Position numbers and translations under genes: made by a program. Below the pieces are notes generated by a model. The model did no database searches and was not told where the DNA came from. It saw nothing but the letters and a program-made list of their open reading frames with translations. Of a stretch of 64,000 nucleotides of DNA, positions 35,303-46,273 are shown in pieces. Positions within the stretch are counted from its first letter, which is position 1, and each line of letters starts with the position of its first letter. This stretch comes from an uncultured Candidatus Thioglobus sp. (GTDB lineage: Bacteria; Pseudomonadota; Gammaproteobacteria; PS1; Pseudothioglobaceae): assembly GCA_905182815.1 (NCBI GenBank), contig CAJJCX010000001.1, forward strand, positions 62,001 to 126,000, in the 5' to 3' direction.

Positions 35303-36700
35303 ATGGAATACAGAATAGAAACAGATTTTTTAGGTGAAATGAAAATACCTTTTGATGCTTATTACGGAATCCATACTAAGCGCGCTGTTGAAAATTTTCC
35401 TATAGCGGATGTTGCGATTTCAGTTTATCCAAATATAGTTATAGCCTATGCAATGGTCAAGCTTGCTTGCGCTCGAGCAAATAATAAATTGGGCCTATTA
35501 GAGGATGAAATTTTTGAGCCTATAGTCAGCGCTTGTGAGAGAATTATTAATGGTGAATTTCATGATCAGTTTATTGTGGAGATAATCCAGGGAGGCGCCG
35601 GCACTTCAACAAATATGAATGCAAATGAAGTCATTGCTAATGTTGCACTAGAAATGATAGGGAAAGAGAAGGGTGATTACGAGTCCATCTCCCCGCTTAT
35701 GCATGTAAATATGTCACAGTCAACGAATGACACTTATCCTACTGCCTTGCTGGTTGGATTTTTAAAAGAATATGACCCTTTATTGGAGGCAATTAAAGCC
35801 CTCTCTGATTCTTTTCATGCCAAAGGCATTGAATTTTCTGGGGTCATTAAAATGGGGCGAACACAACTTCAAGATGCTGTGCCAATGAGCCTTGGTCAGG
35901 AATTTACTGCTTTTGGTAATACTTTGTTAGATGACATTAAAAGGCTTAATGAAATGTCACAATTATTTTTAGAGGTTAATTTAGGTGCTACCGCTATTGG
36001 AACTGGAATTAATAGCCATTTAGATTATCCAAAAATAGCAGTAGAGGCTTTGGCAGAATTATCTGGACTGCCTTTAGTACTGGCTCCAAACCCAATTGCT
36101 GCAACCTCTGATACTAGTGCCTTTGTGTCATTCTCATCTGTTTTAAAGCGAGTAGCTATAAAGCTTTCAAAAATATCTAATGACTTAAGATTGTTATCAT
36201 CAGGCCCAATTGCTGGGTTTAACGAAATCAATCTTCCCGCCGTGCAAGCTGGATCATCAATTATGCCTGGGAAAGTTAATCCTGTTATTCCTGAGGCTGT
36301 TAATCAAACTGCTTTTCAAGTAATTGGAAATGATTTAGTAATTACTTTGGCAGCTGAAGCTGGTCAAATGCAGCTCAATGCTTTTGAGCCTGTTTTAGCC
36401 GTAAATATATTACGCTCATTACGCTATATGACAAATGCGATGGTTATGCTAAGGACAAAGTGTGTGGACGGAATTACAGCTAACGTTGAAGTTTGTGCAA
36501 GATATGTTGAACAAAGTCCTGGGATAGCAACATTTTTTACGCCTCATTTAGGCTATAAAGAGTCAGCTCGTATTGCCAAAAAAGCTCTAAAAGATGGAAT
36601 GACTGTTCGAGAAATTATTATTCAAGAGGGGCTTATGACGGAAGAGCAAGTGAATGAAGTTTTGCATGTGGACAATCTTACAAAGCCTAATATTCGTTGA
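35303..36700 (+). CDS. aspA: Aspartate ammonia-lyase
   Basis: A 465-residue cytoplasmic enzyme that converts aspartate to fumarate and ammonia. Landmarks: YYGIHTKRAVENF, GGAGTSTNMNANEV, the SQSTNDTYPTA segment and the superfamily signature GSSIMPGKVNP with the flexible-loop Ser. The N-terminal ETDFLGEM is typical of aspartase rather than fumarase C. It stands alone with its own 87-base upstream region. Length is normal. Confidence 0.94.
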   Translation: MEYRIETDFLGEMKIPFDAYYGIHTKRAVENFPIADVAISVYPNIVIAYAMVKLACARANNKLGLLEDEIFEPIVSACERIINGEFHDQFIVEIIQGGAGTSTNMNANEVIANVALEMIGKEKGDYESISPLMHVNMSQSTNDTYPTALLVGFLKEYDPLLEAIKALSDSFHAKGIEFSGVIKMGRTQLQDAVPMSLGQEFTAFGNTLLDDIKRLNEMSQLFLEVNLGATAIGTGINSHLDYPKIAVEALAELSGLPLVLAPNPIAATSDTSAFVSFSSVLKRVAIKLSKISNDLRLLSSGPIAGFNEINLPAVQAGSSIMPGKVNPVIPEAVNQTAFQVIGNDLVITLAAEAGQMQLNAFEPVLAVNILRSLRYMTNAMVMLRTKCVDGITANVEVCARYVEQSPGIATFFTPHLGYKESARIAKKALKDGMTVREIIIQEGLMTEEQVNEVLHVDNLTKPNIR

Positions 36701-36740
36701 GTTATTGAAGCTTAAGGGACCAAACTTTAAAGACTTTAAG

Positions 36741-37306
36741 TTAACCAAGTTTAAATGGTGGGTACTGATCTGTTGTTAATAAAAATGCGTAAGCATTTAC
36801 TCTTAATGACCAGCGCAAGAAGCCTTCAACAAAATCAAATATGCCTCTAGGATATCTTCCTGTGAATAGAATAGCAAACCAAGCAAAAATAGTACAAAAA
36901 ACAACAGCAATGAACATAAATACTAAAGCGATGAAGTGTGGGATAGCCAGAAACCATTTGACAAGTGGCATCCATCTATTTAGTCTTTCTTAGTGTCTGG
37001 ATAAGGTATATCAACTTGTACTGCTTGTTCATCCTCTGTTGAAGGATATTCATCCCTCATTAACAACCCATAGGCAGCAATTCTATAGATAAATTTAGTA
37101 ATACCGACATTCCAATCAAACCACCACTTTGGGTATTTTTCTCTAAAGAGGATCATCAAAGCTATTGCAATGGAAAATGCTTCAGCAGGAGCTATCAGAG
37201 CAAGAATCAGAATAATTGGTATGATTAATACTAATCTAAAAAGAGCCGTTAATTTATTAGATTTTTCTGAGTATTCAATCTTTAGGTTTACTGGGTATTG
37301 CTTCAT
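36741..37306 (-). pseudogene. DUF4389 membrane protein, frameshifted
   Basis: One DUF4389 protein of ~189 residues split by an indel near 36975. The N-terminal frame (MKQYPVNLKIEYSEK onward, two helices) ends at DTKKD; the C-terminal frame resumes with LNRWMPLVKWFLAIPHF, GRYPRGIFDFVEGFLRWS and QYPPFKLG, exactly as in intact family members. I chose the ATG at 37306 because AGGATT precedes it; a TTG further upstream is less likely. Function unknown. It follows the XRE regulator gene, also frameshifted, in the same direction. Confidence 0.8.
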
Positions 37307-37325
37307 TTTTAATCCTCTTAGAAAA

Positions 37326-37545
37326 TTATTTACCAATATAAAAAACTTCTTGTATCTCTTTGTTGAATGCTAATGCAATTTTGAACGCCAACTCCAGAGG
37401 ATGGTGTGTACTTGTACTTCTCAATTGCAACAACTGTTTGCCTGGAAATACCAACCAAATCAGCAAGTTCTTGTTGTGTCATCTCGTTATTATTAAACCT
37501 GAGTCTTCTTACAGTATTCTCAATATGAATTTTTTTCTTAGCCAT
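37326..37545 (-). pseudogene. Small XRE-type transcription regulator, frameshifted near the C-terminus
   Basis: The N-terminal ~50 residues are a helix-turn-helix of the small XRE family (MTQQELADLVGISRQTVVAIEKYKY). The annotated frame then runs into unrelated sequence. Dropping one base in CCATCCTCTGG near 37400 restores PSLELAFKIALAFNKEIQEVFYI, the normal end of the family, with a stop at 37326-37328. The repaired protein has ~72 residues. Such regulators usually pair with small membrane proteins, as here (37555-37976). The indel is either a recent mutation or a sequence error. Confidence 0.85.
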
Positions 37546-37554
37546 TGTAAATAA

Positions 37555-37758
37555 CTATTTATAGAGATATATTTTCAAAAAAGTACTACAGATGCTTGCT
37601 AAGAACACTGACAAAGTTATAGCAATTATTCCAAAGTTTATAGGTAGGTTAAACCACCCTAATAGAGCAAGAATAATTACAAGGGAGATACCAAATATGA
37701 CATTACTTAATCTCAAAGCATAGAACTCAATCATATTGTCCCTTTCATCTATCGACAT
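37555..37758 (-). CDS. Small two-helix membrane protein
   Basis: A 67-residue protein with two hydrophobic segments (residues ~16-38 and ~40-62). It lies 9 bases upstream of the XRE regulator gene on the same strand and is probably its operon partner. No family is recognised with confidence. Small regulator plus small membrane protein pairs of this kind are common and often act in stress or metabolite responses. Confidence 0.65.
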   Translation of the reverse strand: MSIDERDNMIEFYALRLSNVIFGISLVIILALLGWFNLPINFGIIAITLSVFLASICSTFLKIYLYK

Positions 37759-37772
37759 TTTTTTCTTAGCTC

Positions 37773-37976
37773 TTAGTAATGATTGCTGAAACTATGTGGA
37801 TAAGCTATGGCAGAAAAGATAGCTGCAAGTATGATATTCCAATGCCTTGAACAAGCACTTGAGTAATTGAAGCGATACTCATATTAGCGGCTGCATTTAA
37901 TTTAGAGTACATCCAAGATAATTGCTATTGCTGCTGCGATTATTTCGGTTAAAGTATTTCTAATTTTTATATTCAT
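37773..37976 (-). pseudogene. Remnant of a small membrane protein, two indels
   Basis: Reading the minus strand from an ATG at 37976 gives NIKIRNTLTEIIAAAIAII, then the frame breaks. A second frame continues with KLNAAANMSIASITQVLVQGIGI, and a third with ILAAIFSAIAYPHSFSNHY and a stop at 37773. Joined, these give a ~68-residue hydrophobic protein. It would be the first gene of the operon that continues with the 67-residue membrane protein and XRE regulator. Short length makes the reconstruction less certain. Confidence 0.5.
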
Positions 37977-38009
37977 ATCTATATTTATAAGTTATTTAAT
38001 ATGTAAATT

Positions 38010-38046
38010 ATAACATACTTAATGTAATGTATAACATACTTTATGT
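38010..38046. promoter_or_regulatory. Tandem operator-like repeats
   Basis: ATAACATACTTAATGT (38010-38025) and ATAACATACTTTATGT (38031-38046) are direct repeats spaced 21 bases apart, two helical turns, upstream of the minus-strand membrane protein/XRE operon. Each contains the imperfect dyad ACAT...ATGT. They are good candidates for binding sites of the adjacent XRE regulator. Confidence 0.5.
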
Positions 38047-38076
38047 CAATAATATAATACATAGTTGAGGACGAGC

Positions 38077-39120
38077 TTACTTTAATTTATGAGGAATAAT
38101 AAAATTTGTATGAAAATGCTTCCATTCATAGCGCTCAGGGTAATGACGTCTATAATCTTCAAACTTTGAACTGTCTTTGAGAACTTCATGGTCATCAAAG
38201 AATGAGTATATTGAGTTGAGTGTTTCATGAAGAGAGCTTTCATTAATGGCTCTTATTTCAGGGTTAATCAGCGACTCAATTTCTTTATTAAATGGAGCTT
38301 TTGTAAAGCTACATAACTCTTTATAAATCATAAAACTACCCATAAATTTTGCATCTATTGAGTGCCCTGCAATGTGAGGTGTCGCCCAGTATGCGTTACT
38401 TTGCAGTTTATTATTAATATTGGGCTCGTTTTCCCAGCAGTCTATTATATTTTCTTTTGTTTTGGTCTTTTCCCATAGGCTTTCATCGATTATGCCTCCT
38501 CGAGCTGCATTGATTAATATCGTATCTTCTTTAATGAGGTTAAAGTTTTGACTTCCAAGAAGGTTATGAGTTGGGTGGGCCCCTGAAAATGTTAGAGGCG
38601 TATGGAAAGTTACAATATCAGCACTTAGCGCAACATCAAGGTCAACAAACTTATTGTTTCCTTCATTAGCCTCACGGATGGGATCATTAAGAAGAGTCGT
38701 TATCCCAAGTTGCTTTGCTTTAAAGTCTAGCCTAGAACCAACATTTCCAACACCAATTATTCCAAGCGTTTTGGTTGATAAATCAAAGCTATGATCATTC
38801 GCTAGATTGGAAAGAGCACTAATGACATACTCAGTTACTGCATTGGCATTACAGCCCTGGGCAGATACAAATGAAATAGCATTTTCTTTTAAATAATTTT
38901 CATCAACATGATCAAGCCCAGCTACTGTCGAGCCAACAAACCTGACTTTAGTTCCGTCAAGGAGCTGTTTGTTGACTTTGGTTCTTGATCTGACAATAAG
39001 TATCTCGCAATCTAATAAACTCTCTCGGGTAATTAGCCTACCTGGAAGGGTGGTAATTTCACCAAAACCAGAGAAGATTTCTTTGTAACCCCATACTGCA
39101 TCATCAATCATTAGCTTCAT
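38077..39120 (-). CDS. pdxB: Erythronate-4-phosphate dehydrogenase
   Basis: A ~347-residue NAD-dependent 2-hydroxyacid dehydrogenase that acts second in the DXP-dependent pyridoxal phosphate pathway. Landmarks: ILIVRSRTKVN, FVGSTVAGLDHVD, SAQGCNANAVTEYV, the nucleotide-binding GIIGVGNVGSRL, and the catalytic segment NAARGGIID followed by TPHIAGHS. A PdxB-type C-terminal dimerisation domain follows. I chose the ATG at 39120 (MKLMIDDAVWG); an upstream in-frame TTG overlaps the ung stop. Likely co-transcribed with ung. Confidence 0.92.
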   Translation of the reverse strand: MKLMIDDAVWGYKEIFSGFGEITTLPGRLITRESLLDCEILIVRSRTKVNKQLLDGTKVRFVGSTVAGLDHVDENYLKENAISFVSAQGCNANAVTEYVISALSNLANDHSFDLSTKTLGIIGVGNVGSRLDFKAKQLGITTLLNDPIREANEGNNKFVDLDVALSADIVTFHTPLTFSGAHPTHNLLGSQNFNLIKEDTILINAARGGIIDESLWEKTKTKENIIDCWENEPNINNKLQSNAYWATPHIAGHSIDAKFMGSFMIYKELCSFTKAPFNKEIESLINPEIRAINESSLHETLNSIYSFFDDHEVLKDSSKFEDYRRHYPERYEWKHFHTNFIIPHKLK

Positions 39121-39134
39121 GGGCAATGCTCCAA

Positions 39135-39787
39135 TCAATAGGCTTCTTGATTCGTTGACTTAAGGTAACTGTTTGTTTTAGAGAAATGCTTAGAGCCAAA
39201 GAAGCCTTTATAAGCTGAAAAGGGAGAAGGGTGAGGGGCGCTAAGTATCAGATGTTTATTGCTGTCAATTAATTCAGATTTCTTGTTTGCATAAGCGCCC
39301 CATAAAATAAACACTAAATTATTTTTATGACTACTTAAAATTTGAATGACTTTGTCTGTAAAGTTTTCCCAGCCCTGGTTGGCATGCGAAGCAGGGCTAT
39401 TTTTCTCGACTGTAAGAACGCTATTAAGAAGAAGTACGCCTTGGTTAGCCCACGAAACTAAATTTCCATGCTCAGGTTTAGAGAAACTCACATCATCACT
39501 TTGAAGCTCCTTAAAGATATTTCTAAGTGACGGCGGAATAACAATACCTTTTGGAACTGAAAAGCTTAAGCCTTCTGCCTGACCTTCTCCATGATAAGGG
39601 TCTTGTCCTAGTATGATTACTTTGGTTTTTTCAAAGCTTGAATACTCCAGTGCTTTGAACCAAGAGTCTTGGGCGGGTAGATATTTAAATTCATTTTTGA
39701 TTGAAGATAAGAATCTAAAGCAATGAAATATTGCTTTTCTTTTTCAGGATTTAAATAATCTGACCAGCCACTTTTAAAATGGGTCAT
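39135..39787 (-). pseudogene. ung: Uracil-DNA glycosylase, frameshifted
   Basis: Family 1 UDG split by one indel near 39680. The N-terminal frame (MTHFKSGWSDYLN to NIYPP) begins at 39787; the next frame carries the catalytic GQDPYHG motif, LSFSVPKGI, LLLNSVLTVE, and the HPSPFSAYKGFFGS substrate loop. Repaired length is ~217 residues, normal for Ung. All active-site motifs survive, so a sequence error at ACCCGCCCAAG is likelier than decay. pdxB follows immediately on the same strand. Confidence 0.88.
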
Positions 39788-39837
39788 AATGTTTGATGAT
39801 TAACTAATATGACTCTCTATTATATCAAGGAATAAAT

Positions 39838-40494
39838 ATGACAGACTGGCACAGTAGATGGGAGAGCAATAAAATCGGTTGGCACGCAGACCAAGTTAAC
39901 CAGAATTTGATTGATTATTTTTCAAAGCTCGACTTAGTCGATGGTGATAAGATTTTTGTGCCACTTTGTGGTAAGAGTGTTGACATGTTCTATCTATTAA
40001 AAAGAGGTCTCAGAGTTGTCGGCGTAGAGATGAGTGAGATTGCTGTTGAGCAGTTTTTTAGCGAGAATAAATTAGAATACTCTGTTGCCAAAGTTGATGA
40101 TTTAATACTTTATGAGGGTGATGGAATTCAAATATTCTGTGGTGACTTTTTCACGTTAAAAGCAAACCACTTAGTTGACGTTAAAGCAGTTTATGATCGT
40201 GCATCACTTATTGCCTTAGATAAGGCGTTAAGACAGAAATATGTTAATCATTTAAATGATATAATATTAAATGATGTAAGGGTGTTATTGTTAACTTTAA
40301 ACTATCCTCAACATCAATGGGTTGGCCCGCCTTATGCTGTAAGTAAGTTGGAGGTTGACTCACTTTATGGTGGTTCGTTTCAATGTCAAGAACTTCAAAA
40401 TATTAGTGATATTGAAAATGAGCCAATGTTCCTACTTCAAGGAGTAGATTTTGTTGAAAAAGCAGTATATTGTCTGCAAAAAGTGAGAATGTAA
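39838..40494 (+). CDS. tpm: Thiopurine S-methyltransferase family protein
   Basis: A 218-residue SAM-dependent methyltransferase. Landmarks: WHSRWESNKIGWH at the N-terminus, the FVPLCGKSVDMFYL SAM loop, VVGVEMSEIAVEQFF and YDRASLIAL. Bacterial TPMTs methylate selenium, tellurium or sulfur compounds; the natural substrate is unclear. The stop overlaps the ATG of the cold-shock protein gene (TAATG), so the two are coupled. Confidence 0.92.
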   Translation: MTDWHSRWESNKIGWHADQVNQNLIDYFSKLDLVDGDKIFVPLCGKSVDMFYLLKRGLRVVGVEMSEIAVEQFFSENKLEYSVAKVDDLILYEGDGIQIFCGDFFTLKANHLVDVKAVYDRASLIALDKALRQKYVNHLNDIILNDVRVLLLTLNYPQHQWVGPPYAVSKLEVDSLYGGSFQCQELQNISDIENEPMFLLQGVDFVEKAVYCLQKVRM

Positions 40495-40799
40495 TGGCTA
40501 AAAAAATGACGGGCATAGTGGCCCAATTTGGTACAAAAGGTTATGGATTTATTACGGGAGACGATAATGAAAAGTATTTCGTTCACCAGAAAAATGTTTT
40601 TAATAAATCACGTTTAAGAAGTGATACTAGAGTTAAATTTAAAGTTGAAAACTCTGATAAAGGTTTAGTTGCTATTGATGTCAAGTTAGAGAAGGTTGCT
40701 CAAGAGTCAGAGCCTTTAACTGACAATGATATTAAAGCAATGTTTGGCGTCTTATTGGTTTTTCAGTTGATTATTGCTTACTTTGTTTTTATTGCTTAA
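40494..40799 (+). CDS. Cold-shock domain protein with C-terminal membrane helix
   Basis: A 101-residue protein. Residues ~5-65 form a cold-shock/OB-fold domain with GYGFITGDD (RNP1-like) and YFVHQKNV (RNP2-like). Residues ~80-100 form one hydrophobic helix (GVLLVFQLIIAYFVFI), so the nucleic-acid-binding domain appears membrane-tethered. I chose the ATG at 40494, overlapping the tpm stop; longer upstream starts would read through tpm. Related CSD-membrane fusions (DUF1294) exist but have more helices. Confidence 0.8.
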   Translation: MAKKMTGIVAQFGTKGYGFITGDDNEKYFVHQKNVFNKSRLRSDTRVKFKVENSDKGLVAIDVKLEKVAQESEPLTDNDIKAMFGVLLVFQLIIAYFVFIA

Positions 40800-41408
40800 A
40801 TGAAAAAACTGTTTGTCCTAAGTTTGTTAGTTGTAATTTCTGTTTCTGGGTGTTTTTCAACGCCTGCTAGAGAAGTTACTAACATCTGTAATTTGCTTGA
40901 TGAGAAGGTTAGTTGGTATCGAGCAGCTAAGCTCAGTGAGGAGAAATGGAAAGTGCCGATGCATTTGCAGATGGCAATCATTCATCAAGAGTCTCGCTTT
41001 GCTTCAAAAGCGAAACCACCACGAAATAAAATTTTTGGAATCATACCTGGCGCAAGGCCAACAGATTCATTTGGCTATACCCAGGCTAAAAAAGCGACTT
41101 GGGACTGGTATCAACTTAAAACTGGCAACAAGACTGCTAAAAGAGATGATTTTGCTGATGCGATTGATTTTGTTGGCTGGTATGCTAATCAGTCTTCATT
41201 ACGCTCTAAGATAAGTAAGACAGATGCATATCGCCAGTATCTTGCATACCATGAGGGTCATGGCGGCTTTAATAAGAAAAGCTATGAAAGTAAAGCCTGG
41301 CTGATTGATATCGCAAAAAAAGTTGAAAGTAAATCTAACACCTACAAGACTCAGCTTTCTCAGTGCAGAGATGAGCTCGATAGTAATAGAATATGGACGC
41401 TTTTCTAG
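40800..41408 (+). CDS. Lytic-transglycosylase-like lipoprotein
   Basis: A 202-residue lipoprotein: signal peptide ending in the lipobox VSGC (Cys18). The mature part has an SLT/lysozyme-like fold with the likely catalytic Glu in IIHQESRFAS, and DSFGYTQAKKATWDWY and AYHEGHGGF segments seen in this family. It would act on peptidoglycan from the outer membrane. The ATG follows the cold-shock gene stop directly. A small 6-base hairpin (CACATT-GCT-AATGTG, 41411-41425) follows the stop, without a T-run. Confidence 0.85.
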   Translation: MKKLFVLSLLVVISVSGCFSTPAREVTNICNLLDEKVSWYRAAKLSEEKWKVPMHLQMAIIHQESRFASKAKPPRNKIFGIIPGARPTDSFGYTQAKKATWDWYQLKTGNKTAKRDDFADAIDFVGWYANQSSLRSKISKTDAYRQYLAYHEGHGGFNKKSYESKAWLIDIAKKVESKSNTYKTQLSQCRDELDSNRIWTLF

Positions 41409-41519
41409 ATCACATTGCTAATGTGGTTTAATCCGTTAAAATCCCTTCGCTTACTTAATCTAATAGAAGAGATTCATCAGACGCACTAGATCGAATAAAA
41501 GACAAGTAAAGTTAATTTA

Positions 41520-43237
41520 TTAAATTTGCTGCTGGTTAAGCTTTGCGTATTCCCCAGAGGCTTTAATAAGGTCTTTATGAGAGCCTTGCTCAATAATCTC
41601 ACCCTCCTTTAAAACGATAATACGATCTGCATTTTGAATTGTACTTAATCGATGAGCAATAATGATTGTGGTTCGTCCTTTCTGCATTTTAGTGATTGCT
41701 GACTGAACAAGTTTTTCAGTTGCAGAGTCGAGCGCTGAGGTTGCCTCATCAAGAATTAAAATAGCACTGTCTTTTGCAATTGCCCTAGCAATGGAAAGTC
41801 TTTGGCGCTGACCGCCTGATAGGGTTACGCCATCTTCACCTATGTCAGAGTCAAATTTATTATCTAGTTTTTCAATGAACTCAATTGAATTGGATACATT
41901 TGCTGCATTAATAATTGAATCCATAGGCATCTTATCTTTCTGTCCAAAGGCAATATTACCACTAATAGTGTCATTAAATAGTCGTACATTTTGATCGACA
42001 AAAGAAAAATTTGATCTGAAAGATTCTAAGATCAAAGCTATTAATATCTTTCATTATTTATAGAAATTTTTCCATCTGTTGGGCTATAAAAGCGAGTTAA
42101 TAGATTAACCAAAGTTGTCTTTCCACTTCCTGTGGAGCCAACGAGTGCAACTGTCTCACCTTGCTTAATACTTAGAGTGATATTTTTTAATGAGGGTTTA
42201 TTGTTGTCATAAGAGAAACTTACATTATCAAAATAAATATCTCCAGTTGCTTGATCCATTTTTTTACTACCAATATTAGACTCAGCTTTTTCATCAATTA
42301 AATTAAAAACACTTACTCCAGCTATCATTGCTTGTTGTAAGGGTTTGTTAATATTGATAAGAGTCTTGGCAGGTTTAATTAGCATACCCATTGCAGTAAA
42401 GTAAGCTAAAAAATCACCTGCAGTCATCATTAGGTAGGTTGATGATAAATAAACAACACAGCCTAAAGCTAGTCCAATTAAAGCGTTTACTATCGAAGTA
42501 TTAAGACCACTGCCATATCAACTTTAAATCTTTGCTGGCGAATTGTATTAATAATATTAAAAAATTTATTTTGCTCACTAGCTTGGGCGTTATATATTTT
42601 AATTAGGTCATTTCCTGAAATATTTTCATCAAGAAGATGTGTCATTTTCCCCATTGATTCTTGAACTTTTTTTGAACCTTTTCTGATTCTAGCGGTAGAT
42701 AGCTTTACTGCAAAATATACAAGCGGAAGAAGGATTAAAAGAGTAAGGCTTAGTAGAGAATTTTTATAGAATAGATAAGCTGTTAATATTACAACAGTAA
42801 ATGAAGACTTTATAAATTCTAGCCAAATAGTTGATGCTGCAGCAGAGATTTGCTCAACATCAAAGGTTAACTTAGAAAGTGTCTCTCCTGTTGTATTTTA
42901 TCAAAGTAAGCTCTTTGGAAGTTTAAGAAGTTTTTCAAACATATTCAACTCTAAGGTCTAATATTACTTTGTTAGAAATCCAAGAGCTTGCACTAATTGA
43001 TATCAAGGCGAATATAGAGCTCATTGCAATAACAATGAATAGAATTAATGAGTATGAAAATGCAGCATCACTAGAGCGATTAGAAGAGAATAATGTGTCA
43101 ACTATTTGGCCCGTAATTTCAGGTATTGAGGTCTCCAATACCGTAGCAAAAACCATCATTATTGAAGTAAAGACAAGTTTTCCAATATGATCTTTTAAGT
43201 ATGGAAAGAGTCTCTTTACAAATTGTCTATAACCCAT
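41520..43237 (-). pseudogene. MsbA-like ABC exporter, multiply frameshifted
   Basis: The pieces of one ~570-residue exporter lie in several frames: the N-terminal membrane part (43237 to ~42935), the middle membrane part in other frames (42900-42430), the Walker A part (ALVGSTGSGKTTLVN) to ~42041, and LSGGQRQRLSIARA with ILDEATSALDS to 41520. At least four single-base indels separate them, two of them within KSYFDKNTTGE alone. Such half-transporters (transmembrane domain plus ATPase) flip lipid A or other lipids. An msbA gene is usually essential, so either another copy exists or the sequence is faulty here. Confidence 0.85.
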
Positions 43238-43310
43238 CGTGATTTGTTTGTTTGGATGTGCCCATATTCTACCTAATTTTGTGTATCATAACTATTTCAA
43301 ACTTTGTTAG

Positions 43311-44951
<1,641 letters not shown>

Positions 44952-44998
44952 GTTTTATTTGTATTAAACATTGTTAATCGTTATTAAAATCTTGTCCA

Positions 44999-46237
44999 AT
45001 GCTAAAAACTGATGTAGTTATTTTGGGTGGAGGAGTAATAGGCTTATCCATTGCCCTAAAGATGCTAAATGCTGGCAGAGAGGTAATTCTTTTAGATCCT
45101 GAAGAGCCAGGAACGGGAACCTCTTACGGTAACGCTGGAACAATAGCTGAATATGCGGTTCTACCTATTGGCTCTCCTGAAATTATAAAAAAAATACCAT
45201 CTTTATTGTTTAATAAAAATAGCCCTATTTCTATAAAGCGCTCTGAAATTCTCTCATTAGCACCATGGCTGATTAGATTTTTGTACCAATCCATGCCCAA
45301 GCAAGCTGCTAAAAACGCCCAGGCAATTACAGATCTTTTGGCAAATTCACGACTTCGTTGGGAAGAGCTTGCAGATCAGATAAATGGCAAATCTTTATTA
45401 AATAGGAATGGCAATATCTACTTATATAAAACAGATTCTTCCTATGAATCTGGCTTGAAGGATATTAATAATCGGAAGAAGTATGGTTTAAATGCCGAAA
45501 TGTTAAACCCATCAGAGCTCAATAAGCTAGAGCCAAATTTGAATTTTTCTGAGGGTGGTGCATCTTATTTCCCAGATGGAGCTTATATGAGCGACCCTGG
45601 AAAAATGACAAAACTATTGTTAGATGCAAGTGTTAAAAAAGGATGTCAGGTTATTAAGAAAGCAGCCAATAGAATTGAGAGGACTAGTGAAGGGGTTAAG
45701 GTAACTTTAGCAGATAAATCAGAAGTTATATCCAAACATCTAGTCATAGCGGCTGGTGCATACTCCAAGAAATTTGCAAAACAGGCTGGGGACAATATTC
45801 CTTTAGATGCTGAGCGTGGATACCATGTTGAATATGACATGAAAGATCCATTATTAAATAGACCTTGTTGCTCTGCAGAGAGCGGTTTTTATATGTCTCC
45901 AATGACTGGAAGATTAAGAGTTGTTGGTACTGTTGAGCTTGGAGGGCTCAGTCCAGAAATCTCTAGGCATAGAGTAAACCACTTAGAAAAAGGAGCTTTA
46001 AGTTTTTTTCCAGACCTAGGAAAACCAAGTAGGGAATGGCTGGGTTTTCGTCCATCAATTCCAGATAGTAAGCCAGTTATTTCTCAATCTAGTAAAGGTA
46101 ATGATATTATTTATGCCTTTGGACATGGTCATATTGGGCTAACTTTGGCGCCAGTTACCGCAGAAATTGTTGAGTCGATTATTACCAAGTCTAAGCCCCC
46201 AATTCCAATTTCTGAATTCTCAGTCCAAAGGTTCTGA
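44999..46237 (+). CDS. FAD-dependent amino-acid dehydrogenase (DadA-like)
   Basis: A 412-residue DAO-family flavoprotein. The N-terminal Rossmann motif is VVILGGGVIGLSIALKM, followed by the DadA-like GTSYGNAGTIAEY segment. The C-terminal part has the AFGHGHIGLTLAPVT motif that closes the FAD site. Likely oxidises D-amino acids or related amines at the membrane; the exact substrate is not determined. It follows pyrG by 47 bases and is convergent with der. Confidence 0.85.
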   Translation: MLKTDVVILGGGVIGLSIALKMLNAGREVILLDPEEPGTGTSYGNAGTIAEYAVLPIGSPEIIKKIPSLLFNKNSPISIKRSEILSLAPWLIRFLYQSMPKQAAKNAQAITDLLANSRLRWEELADQINGKSLLNRNGNIYLYKTDSSYESGLKDINNRKKYGLNAEMLNPSELNKLEPNLNFSEGGASYFPDGAYMSDPGKMTKLLLDASVKKGCQVIKKAANRIERTSEGVKVTLADKSEVISKHLVIAAGAYSKKFAKQAGDNIPLDAERGYHVEYDMKDPLLNRPCCSAESGFYMSPMTGRLRVVGTVELGGLSPEISRHRVNHLEKGALSFFPDLGKPSREWLGFRPSIPDSKPVISQSSKGNDIIYAFGHGHIGLTLAPVTAEIVESIITKSKPPIPISEFSVQRF

Positions 46238-46273
46238 TAATAATCACACCTTTAACTTTGTTACATTTCAAGT

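Noticed and set aside
39491-39787. Treating the start of ung as non-coding or a separate gene
   Set aside because: The other frame carries the UDG catalytic GQDPYHG motif in continuity with the downstream frame, so it is one frameshifted gene.
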